Positions 58,011 to 64,000 of a stretch of DNA of 64,000 bases are shown here, piece after piece. The translations under genes and the position numbers were made by a program. The first letter of the stretch is position 1. Each line of letters opens with the position of its first letter. The notes under the pieces are model-generated. The model made no database searches. It was given only the letters and a program-made list of their open reading frames with translations, and was not told the origin of the DNA. Origin of the DNA: an uncultured Collinsella sp. (GTDB taxonomy: Bacteria > Actinomycetota > Coriobacteriia > Coriobacteriales > Coriobacteriaceae); contig URKV01000001.1 in the NCBI GenBank assembly GCA_900548565.1, positions 6,845 through 70,844 of the forward strand, read 5' to 3'.

Positions 58011-58706
58011 TTATTCGATTATGTAGCCGACGCCCCAGACGTTTTTGATAAAGCGCGGCTTTTGAGCGTCGTCACCGATCTTTTCGCGCAGGTGGCGAAT
58101 GTGCACCATCACCGTATTGTTGGAGCCGGGCATAAAATCCTCGTTCCACACCGCGCGGAACAGATCCTCCACGGCCACCACACTGCCGCGATGCTCGACC
58201 AGATACAGCAAGATGGAATACTCGATGGGCGTGAGGCGCACCGGCGCACCGTCCACCATTACGGAACGAGCATCGCGGTTGATCTCCAGGCCGTCGAGCT
58301 GGATGATCGGCGACTCGGCCACCTGCGCGCGGCTACCGTAGCTGGTGTAGCGGCGAAGCTGAGCATGCACGCGCGCGATGAGCTCAAGCGGACGGAACGG
58401 CTTAACCACGTAATCGTCCGCGCCAAGCGAAAGGCCCTCGATCTTGTCTTGCTGGGCATCGCGCGCCGTCAGCATGATCACGGGATAGGTATGGCTGGAA
58501 CGGATCGTACGCAGCAACTCAAGCCCATCGATATCGGGCAGCATGACATCCAGCAGCGCAAGATCGAACTCCTGCTCCAAGATTGCCTTGGCAGCATCGG
58601 CCCCGCTATAGGCGACCTGTACGTCAAAGCCTTCTTTTGTAAGGTAGATACCAACCAAGTCGGCGATGGCCTTTTCGTCATCAACTACCAAAATGCGCTC
58701 GTTCAT
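58011..58706 (-). CDS. VanR-like response regulator
   Basis: A 231-residue OmpR-family regulator: acidic pocket VVDDEKAIADLV, Asp in LLDVMLPDIDG, LTARDAQQDKIEGLSLGADDYVVKPF, and a winged helix with LTPIEYSILLYLVEH and GSNNTVMVHIRHLREKIG, close to VanR. GAGAGGAG precedes the ATG. A D-Ala-D-Ala carboxypeptidase gene is divergently transcribed 197 bp away, which supports a cell-wall role. Confidence 0.88.
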   Translation of the reverse strand: MNERILVVDDEKAIADLVGIYLTKEGFDVQVAYSGADAAKAILEQEFDLALLDVMLPDIDGLELLRTIRSSHTYPVIMLTARDAQQDKIEGLSLGADDYVVKPFRPLELIARVHAQLRRYTSYGSRAQVAESPIIQLDGLEINRDARSVMVDGAPVRLTPIEYSILLYLVEHRGSVVAVEDLFRAVWNEDFMPGSNNTVMVHIRHLREKIGDDAQKPRFIKNVWGVGYIIE

Positions 58707-58903
58707 GCGTGCTCCTCTCGCGCTCCATTATGCCCGAGGGGGCGCATGCCACACACAACAAGCGTGGGTGATTAAGTCGGCCTTAAGCACCCTTGTGCCC
58801 GTTCGGGCGCGGATGTGGGCCACGCACGCACGCGATGATCGCCGACACCGGCAAACGATATACTCTAGTTCTAGAAGAGACCATCCCGTCGAAAGCGAAA
58901 TCT

Positions 58904-60244
58904 GTGAAGTCCCTCACCTCTTTTGCAAAGCGCTCAGCTCAGCTTGCCGCCGGCTTTGTCTGCGCTATCGCCCTTGCCGCTGGCGTGCCCACCGTCGCCG
59001 GCGCCCAAGTACTCACGACCGACAATGTTTGCGGCAAAACCGCCGATGCGCGCGGCATCACGGCCGAAAATCTGCCCGATATTGATGCGACCAATGCGCT
59101 CGTCATGGGCAAAGACGGCACCGTCTACTATGGGCGCGGCGCCGATGAGCAGGTTAAAATCGCCTCGATCACCAAGGTCATGACCGCAATCCTAACCGTC
59201 GAGAATTGCAAGATGGACGAGAAGGTCACGGTGAGCAACGCCGCAGCCACCGTGGGTAATTCGACCGCCGGCTTGCTCGAAGGTGACGAGCTTACCGTGG
59301 AGCAGGCACTGCGCGGCCTGATGATTCCCTCGGGCAACGACGCCGCCGTCGTGCTCGCCGAATATGTGGGCAAGAAGATCGACCCTAAGACCAAAGACGC
59401 CGAGGCAACCTTTGTGAAGGCCATGAACGAGCGCGCTAAGAAGCTCGGCTGCACCGGTACGCTTTTTGAAAACCCGCATGGTCTGGACTTTGATGAGTGG
59501 GCTGGCGATATGCACTCAACCGCACACGACGTAGCGCTGATGATGCAGGAGGCCATGAAAAACGACACGATCCGCGAGGTCGTAGCGAGCGAGGATTCCT
59601 GGATCGAGGTCACGGGCGCCGACGGCACCGACCATTCGCATTCCATGGACACGCACAACGTTTTGCTCGGTCAGGACGGAAACATTGGCGGCAAGACCGG
59701 CACCACCGACGACGCGGGCTACTGCTTTACGAGCGCCTACAACCGCGACGGCGACGAGATCTACACTGTTATTTTGAACTCCACCACCACCGACCAGCGC
59801 TTTACCGATACCGCCAGCCTTGCCAACTGGTACTACGGCCACAAGGTGACGGTCGCAATCGCCAACACGCAGGAAAAGACCGCCAACGGCAACCCGCTTA
59901 TGGCGCGCATTGGCCAAACCGACTGGACGGATAAGACGATCGACGCCACACTCGCCGATCCCACGGCGCAAGCGACCGTGTTTTCCCTTGCCGGCGAGGT
60001 GACCGAAAAGGTTAGCTACGACGATCTTTCGGGCACGGTGCATGTGGGCGACAAGGTGGGCAGCGTCACGCTCAAGCAGGACGGCACCAAGATCGCCGTC
60101 ATGGACCTAGTTGCCGACGAGGAAGGCGCAGGGCCGAATCCCATTGAATGGCTCCTTGTGAAGCTTGATCGCTTGGGCCGTCGCATCGACAACCGCCCGC
60201 TCACAGCAGAAAGCGAGACCGTCGCCAAGGCGCCCGAGGTGTAG
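58904..60244 (+). CDS. dacA: D-alanyl-D-alanine carboxypeptidase (PBP5-type, S11)
   Basis: About 446 residues. SITKVMTA carries the catalytic Ser-x-x-Lys, SGNDAA the Ser-x-Asn and GKTGTTDDAG the Lys-Thr-Gly motif of S11 peptidases. The GTG at 58904 is chosen because it yields a clean signal peptide (MKSLTSFAKRSAQ, hydrophobic core, cleavage near AGAQV); longer in-frame starts give an odd hydrophilic leader. A C-terminal PBP5-like beta domain is present (about 345-415), without a clear final amphipathic anchor. It trims pentapeptides in peptidoglycan. A VanRS-like system is divergent. Confidence 0.88.
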   Translation: MKSLTSFAKRSAQLAAGFVCAIALAAGVPTVAGAQVLTTDNVCGKTADARGITAENLPDIDATNALVMGKDGTVYYGRGADEQVKIASITKVMTAILTVENCKMDEKVTVSNAAATVGNSTAGLLEGDELTVEQALRGLMIPSGNDAAVVLAEYVGKKIDPKTKDAEATFVKAMNERAKKLGCTGTLFENPHGLDFDEWAGDMHSTAHDVALMMQEAMKNDTIREVVASEDSWIEVTGADGTDHSHSMDTHNVLLGQDGNIGGKTGTTDDAGYCFTSAYNRDGDEIYTVILNSTTTDQRFTDTASLANWYYGHKVTVAIANTQEKTANGNPLMARIGQTDWTDKTIDATLADPTAQATVFSLAGEVTEKVSYDDLSGTVHVGDKVGSVTLKQDGTKIAVMDLVADEEGAGPNPIEWLLVKLDRLGRRIDNRPLTAESETVAKAPEV

Positions 60245-60272
60245 GGCGCAAGAATAATAAGCCCATTGAAAG

Positions 60273-60302
60273 GAGGCGTCCGAAAGGATGCCTCTTTTTT
60301 TT
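60273..60302 (+). terminator. Terminator after the carboxypeptidase gene
   Basis: GAGGCGTCC-GAAA-GGATGCCTC with a run of eight Ts directly after, 28 bp past the stop. Confidence 0.85.
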
Positions 60303-60337
60303 GAGGGTTCGAATCCCCAGTTAACATTCTCCTAATC

Positions 60338-60395
60338 AAAAAAGGGCCCTGAATGGGACCCTTCTTTCAATTCATACTGGCGGAGAGCTGGGGAT
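60338..60395 (-). pseudogene. Terminator plus 3' fragment of a tRNA-Ser copy
   Basis: AAGGGCCC/GGGACCCTT (60342-60363) and the 18 bases at 60378-60395 duplicate the terminator and 3' end of the real tRNA-Ser at 60530-60586. Past base 60395 the tRNA body is replaced by other sequence, so this copy cannot form a tRNA. Confidence 0.6.
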
Positions 60396-60511
60396 GTCCG
60401 GGCATGCTACGCATGCCCTCCGGCTTCAAAGCCTGGCGGCTTTTCGCCCACGGGCTACAAACGCTTTCGCGTTTGCTTAACGCCCGTGCCCTCTCGGGTT
60501 CGAATCCCCAG
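60396..60511. repeat. Hairpin cluster in the tRNA-Ser duplication
   Basis: GGGCATGC-TAC-GCATGCCC, GGCTTC-AAAGCC and CACGGGC...CAAACGC-TTTC-GCGTTTG...GCCCGTG (60449-60488) stand in a row. A T-arm-like GGGTTCGAATCCCCAG at 60496-60511 (also at 60305-60320) lies opposite in orientation to the tRNA gene. Confidence 0.5.
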
Positions 60512-60529
60512 CGCCCTTTCTCGATAATA

Positions 60530-60554
60530 AAAAAGGGCCTCCGATGGGACCCTT
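60530..60554 (-). terminator. Terminator after tRNA-Ser
   Basis: On the minus strand AAGGGTCCC pairs with GGCCCTT, followed by TTTTATTAT. Confidence 0.7.
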
Positions 60555-60568
60555 CTTTAAAGTTAAAC

Positions 60569-60659
60569 TGGCGGAGAGCTGGGGATTCGAACCCCAGATG
60601 CCCTTTTGGGGCATACTCGCTTAGCAGGCGAGCACCTTCGGCCTCTCGGTCAGCTCTCC
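60569..60659 (-). tRNA. tRNA-Ser (anticodon GCT)
   Basis: On the minus strand GGAGAGC pairs with GCTCTCC as acceptor stem. The anticodon arm is CTCGC-CTGCTAA-GCGAG with anticodon GCT (reads AGC/AGT). A long variable arm TATGCCCC-AAAA-GGGCAT follows, typical of class II serine tRNA. The T arm is CTGGGGTTCGAATCCCCAG, and an encoded CCA ends at 60569. Confidence 0.95.
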
Positions 60660-60727
60660 GTAACAGCCGTTCTATAGTAACCAAACAGTCGAGGATGGGC
60701 AAGAGGGAATTTGGAGCGATTCCATTT

Positions 60728-61810
60728 TTACCTTTCCCGCACCGCCTCCAACAAATAGTCGCGCATATACGGAATTGCAAACGAAACACAGCCATAGCCC
60801 GCAGGCTCAATCAACCCCGCATCGATGAGACGTTTACGATACGAGCCGACCTTGTTCGCCGGCAACCCCATCTTCTTGGCGATATCACCGTTGGCAATCT
60901 CATCGCCCTCGCATTGAGCCATTGCCGCGAGATACTGAAACTGTCGCTCTGAAACCCTGCGCAGCGCCGGGGCAATCACCATAGCATTAAAGCTATCAAG
61001 AGCCGCTTGGATACCTTTACGCGCGGACCCTTCGTTCACGCTCTCCGCCCCGCTGCGCGCAGCAACCTGCCAAGCGTAATATCCGACCAACTGGACCATA
61101 AAGGGATAGCCTGCTGAAGCCTTTGTTAATAGCTCAGCGGCGTCTTCATCGAGCTCCTTGCCCGCTCGTCTCATTGTATCCTCAAGCGATCCACCGACTT
61201 CAAAATCGGAGAGACGAGTGAGTTCGATATGTTTTGCCCGCTGAAGGAAGGTAAGGGTATCATCAACCACCACGCCATCCACCGATGTTGGCAAGCCGGC
61301 GAATGCAAAAGCGACATTCGCCCCTTGGCGAATCAAAAGCTGCATCTCATTGCCCAGCTCGCGTATTTCCTCAGTTGAGGCATCCTGAATCTCGTCGAGC
61401 GTAATGAGCAGACCTCCGCGCTTCGCGGCATCGTACATTGCCTCGCCCAGATGAGATGCCGACTTCGATACCTCAACGGAGCCAAGGCTGACTCCTAGAA
61501 TTGATGGGGAAATCGACATTGACTCAAGACGAACATTTCGTTGTAGAGCCTCGAGGATTCTACTGCAAAAACCGGCATTCGAGGCGACGTCAACAACCTC
61601 GAATCCTTTTTTTCGCGCAAGATCACCCAATGCATTGAGAAGCACCGTTTTACCTGTGCCTCGGACGCCCGAGATGCGCATGAGTCGATCGGGAGCACCA
61701 GGACCATTCTCAAGGGCCTCGGCAAAATCATCCAAAACAGCGTCACGTCCGATAAGCTCAGGCGGATTCATGCCCGCCGTTGGCTTAAAGGGATTAATGG
61801 CTTTCGACAT
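60728..61810 (-). CDS. AAA-family ATPase with C-terminal winged helix
   Basis: A 360-residue ATPase of the archaeal-type/AAA_16 group: ELIGRDAVLDDFAEAL, Walker A GVRGTGKT near residue 52, Walker B GLLITLDEIQD near 135, sensor region FAFAGLP. The C-terminal part (about 270-360) holds a winged helix (QFQYLAAMAQCEGDEIANGDIAKKMGLPANKVGSYRKRLIDAGLI). Such proteins resemble Cdc6/ORC-like or STAND-type ATPases found in many bacteria without known role. The ATG at 61810 follows GAGGAGGG. Six TGYTAAA repeats lie directly upstream. Confidence 0.82.
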   Translation of the reverse strand: MSKAINPFKPTAGMNPPELIGRDAVLDDFAEALENGPGAPDRLMRISGVRGTGKTVLLNALGDLARKKGFEVVDVASNAGFCSRILEALQRNVRLESMSISPSILGVSLGSVEVSKSASHLGEAMYDAAKRGGLLITLDEIQDASTEEIRELGNEMQLLIRQGANVAFAFAGLPTSVDGVVVDDTLTFLQRAKHIELTRLSDFEVGGSLEDTMRRAGKELDEDAAELLTKASAGYPFMVQLVGYYAWQVAARSGAESVNEGSARKGIQAALDSFNAMVIAPALRRVSERQFQYLAAMAQCEGDEIANGDIAKKMGLPANKVGSYRKRLIDAGLIEPAGYGCVSFAIPYMRDYLLEAVRER

Positions 61811-61829
61811 TCGACCCTCCTCTGCTAGT

Positions 61830-61883
61830 TTTAACAACTTTAACAAAGTTTAGCAACTTTAGCAGAGTTTAACAGGTTTAGCA
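61830..61883 (-). repeat. Six iteron-like repeats in the ATPase leader
   Basis: TTTARCA occurs at 61830, 61839, 61849, 61858, 61868 and 61877, alternating A and G at position 5, with spacings 9, 10, 9, 10, 9 bp. On the sense strand they read TGYTAAA. They end 20 bp before the start codon. The rest of the gap to 62131 holds three TAATTCG copies (61982, 61994, 62009) and nothing else recognisable. Confidence 0.7.
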
Positions 61884-62131
61884 GACCTAGCCGCTTTTGA
61901 CCTTACCGGTCCTGCTGGAGCCACCCACTTGAGCAAATACAAATGGCTCCATTCAATTTGTCGGCAACCTGCTCGATACAGTAATTCGTACTTTAATTCG
62001 CTACGACTTAATTCGTTATACCTTATCTATACGCAAATGTTCCCGGTACGCCGGCAGCAGTAGCCCCTTCGTTTTGTCGGCATGGTGAGCAAATGGGATG
62101 ACAAGCGCGGTCCAGCCCTTCTATGCCGCCC

Positions 62132-63976
62132 CTACCCCAGCGAGCGGTTGAGGGAGCCGAGCTCATCGTTACCCATGGTGCGCCACATTTGATAGATGCA
62201 GCCGCGCGCCAAGAAAAAGAAGCCGTTGTCGACGAGTTGCACGGCGGCATCCGCGAGTTGATTGGTCACGGCGGGCACCGGCGGCAGCTCAAGACCTGCC
62301 TTGCGGATGGTCTCGACAGCCTCCTCAAACGTGGGCGGTTTGATGACGCCCATCTCGTTCATAAGGCCCTGCATTTCCTCCTGCGCACTGCCGCCCGACT
62401 CCTCGCCGCGCGGCACCAGGCGATAACATGCCAGCGCCAGCTCGAGCTGGTCGCAGTTCCAGTAGGCGAATGCCAGGCGATAGAACAGGTAACCGATCGA
62501 AGGCCGGTCGCTGGCAATGCGCAGGCCGTGACGCGCTACCTCGATAATCTCGTCATAACGCTCCAGGCGTGCTAGCACGTTAATCAGGGCAAAGTGAGAC
62601 TGCATGGACGAGCGCGCCAAGTCGTAGAGACGGCGCACCTCGGGCAGCGCACGCTCAAAGTCCTCTTGTTCGGCGTAAAAGCTGCAAATCTCGTGCTGGG
62701 CAAAATACAGCGCATCGGGAGCGCGAAGGATACGCACGGAACGGTCCTCCTCCATCACCGGCAGCACCATGCGCACCAGCTGGTTGTCGCAGAACTGGGT
62801 CTGCACTGGGCCCGTCGCCAAAAGCTCAGCAACAGTACACTTGGCTTCCAGCTCCTCGACAAGGCGAGAAAAGCCCTCGAAAGCACCGGCTCGGTCAACT
62901 TTGGATTGCTCGCGCAGCTCGACGACACGGGCGACATACGGATCGTTGTCCTCCTCCATGACCTCAAGCTCGTCAGCCGTATCAGCGAGCAGCAGATCGC
63001 GAAGCGCAGGCGGCAATGGACGATGGTCATCGCGTGGTCGGGTGTGAACCTCTGCAGGCTCAATCATGTCCGGCGCATCTGCCTCATATGCCTCGAGCAA
63101 ATGCTTGCAGGGCATGTCGTCCATATCCATGCTCTCAAGATCCTTGGCGACAGAAACGCAATCGGCCAGATAAGCCGCACGGCCAAAGGAGTACGTTTTA
63201 ACAACGCGCTCGCCCTGCTCGCCGTCGGGAGCCGCAATCTGCACGTAGCAGCGCGTGATGCGAGCACCCGAAGCAAAGCAAGCCGCCGCGAGTGTAAGCG
63301 CAATACGCGCATCGTGCTCGGTGGCCCATGCTGCGCGCTTAGGCTCATCTACCTCGCGCCAGGCGTCATCTTGAGCATCGTATTCGCGCCGCGGCATAGC
63401 ATCGACAACCGTGCGGCCAAATCGCACCAGCATGATGCCCTCGGCGACGTTCGCTCGATAGGTGTAATCGAGCCGCGTGATCACGTTGAGCGCTTCTACG
63501 ATACGTGCAAAGCGGGTGCGAACGTCCCACTCTCCACCCGGCTGGCACGCAACCGTCCCCGGCTTGGCCCACGGGTTGTCATTCGACAGCGTTTCGAGCA
63601 AGCGAGGAACGTCGTTTGTCGTCTTGCTGATATGCCATAGGTCGAAGAGCGAGCAGCCCTCAAAGCTTGGCGACGAGGCAACGGGGCCCAACCCTGCTCC
63701 AATACGCTCAAGGATGCCCGATAGGCGGTTCAGGCGGCACTCGACGGCAAGCAGGGTATCGATCTCGTCCTGGTCCAGCGGGCTACGGTCAAAATTGAGA
63801 TAGAAGAGCCTCGAGCGATCGATGCGCGCCAGGCTCATTTCGGTTTTAGCCGCTATGGTGCGCAGGCGTGGCAGATTAACTTCGCCCATCAAAGCGGCGG
63901 CATAGCGCTCAATGCCACTTGGATTATCTGTATGGTCAATGCGGTAGAGCAACGTTTCAATTGCATCGGGCAGCGG
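62132..63976 (-). CDS. Hypothetical protein with TPR-like C-terminal region, 5' end missing
   Basis: At least 614 residues; the true N-terminus is lost at the assembly end. I recognise no catalytic motif. The middle part is acidic and hydrophilic (around EPAEVHTRPRDDHRPLPP). The C-terminal third (about 430-560) looks like tetratricopeptide helices (YFAQHEICSFYAEQEDFERA, ALINVLARLERYDEIIEVA, GYLFYRLAFAYWNCDQLELA). There is no signal peptide or membrane segment in the part present. The apparent first residues MYKRQ are translated adapter and must be ignored. Confidence 0.7.
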   Translation of the reverse strand, partial: PLPDAIETLLYRIDHTDNPSGIERYAAALMGEVNLPRLRTIAAKTEMSLARIDRSRLFYLNFDRSPLDQDEIDTLLAVECRLNRLSGILERIGAGLGPVASSPSFEGCSLFDLWHISKTTNDVPRLLETLSNDNPWAKPGTVACQPGGEWDVRTRFARIVEALNVITRLDYTYRANVAEGIMLVRFGRTVVDAMPRREYDAQDDAWREVDEPKRAAWATEHDARIALTLAAACFASGARITRCYVQIAAPDGEQGERVVKTYSFGRAAYLADCVSVAKDLESMDMDDMPCKHLLEAYEADAPDMIEPAEVHTRPRDDHRPLPPALRDLLLADTADELEVMEEDNDPYVARVVELREQSKVDRAGAFEGFSRLVEELEAKCTVAELLATGPVQTQFCDNQLVRMVLPVMEEDRSVRILRAPDALYFAQHEICSFYAEQEDFERALPEVRRLYDLARSSMQSHFALINVLARLERYDEIIEVARHGLRIASDRPSIGYLFYRLAFAYWNCDQLELALACYRLVPRGEESGGSAQEEMQGLMNEMGVIKPPTFEEAVETIRKAGLELPPVPAVTNQLADAAVQLVDNGFFFLARGCIYQMWRTMGNDELGSLNRSLG

Positions 63977-64000
63977 CTGTCTCTTATACACATCTCCGAG
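63977..64000. other. Nextera transposase adapter sequence (artefact)
   Basis: CTGTCTCTTATACACATCT (the 19-base Tn5 mosaic end) followed by CCGAG matches the Nextera adapter. The bases are library-derived and mark the end of genuine sequence. Confidence 0.97.

Noticed and set aside
58793..58903. Upstream start for the carboxypeptidase
   Set aside because: It would place 37 hydrophilic residues before an otherwise perfect signal peptide that begins at the GTG at 58904.
60496..60511. Second tRNA gene on the plus strand
   Set aside because: Only a T-arm-like 16-mer is present; no acceptor, D or anticodon arm can be drawn around it.

Overview
The window reads as chromosomal DNA of a high-GC gut actinobacterium of the Coriobacteriia, most probably Collinsella. 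The basis is the codon use and G+C, the gene set (hexuronate/pectin catabolism, Feo iron uptake, nickel lactate racemase, CpsBCD tyrosine-kinase module), strong AAGGAGG-type ribosome sites and frequent GTG/TTG starts. The genus is inferred from gene content, not from a marker search. The last 24 bases are not genomic: they match the Nextera transposon end plus adapter, so the right edge is an assembly end.

Layout. 1-24703 is a pectin/hexuronate utilisation region: the tail of KDPG aldolase, a GntR regulator, a YczE-like membrane protein with a structured leader, an AlbA-domain regulator, the DhuD/DhuI-type pair for unsaturated uronate, a four-gene minus-strand cluster (GH105 hydrolase, TIM-barrel isomerase, GltD-like oxidoreductase, enoate-reductase-like flavoenzyme), an SGNH esterase, a pectin methylesterase/acetylesterase fusion, a GH28 polygalacturonase, a GPH-type sugar transporter, uxaC-uxaB-uxaA and a LacI regulator. 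A 16-bp LacI-type operator (core GGTGAACGTTCACC) recurs upstream of most of these transcription units, often as pairs 38-41 bp apart, so the region is probably one regulon. None of the depolymerising or de-esterifying enzymes has a visible signal peptide, which fits import of oligosaccharides followed by cytosolic breakdown to galacturonate and unsaturated uronate, then KDG, KDPG and pyruvate plus glyceraldehyde-3-phosphate.

24704-31697 holds ferrous iron uptake (feoA, feoA, feoB and a Cys-rich companion), an HPr with Asp in place of the regulatory Ser46, aspS and serB. 31814-36438 is a lactate racemase locus: larB-larC-tetR facing larD-like channel and larA. 36939-42734 holds PEP carboxylase, hisS and an EamA exporter. 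43074-50546 has two coupled YhgE/Pip membrane proteins and htpG. 50747-53351 has a GNAT acetyltransferase and the CpsB/CpsD/CpsC module. 53547-60244 has PhoBR-like and VanRS-like two-component systems around pstB, and a divergent D-Ala-D-Ala carboxypeptidase. tRNA-Ser(GCT), an AAA ATPase with six iteron-like repeats in its leader, and a 5'-truncated hypothetical gene close the window.

The most unusual signal lies between genes. Several 3' ends carry large nested inverted repeats. In at least two families the loops are conserved between copies, while the outer and inner stems differ in sequence between copies yet stay complementary within each copy. This looks like compensatory change preserving an RNA or DNA structure, and I cannot assign it to a known element.
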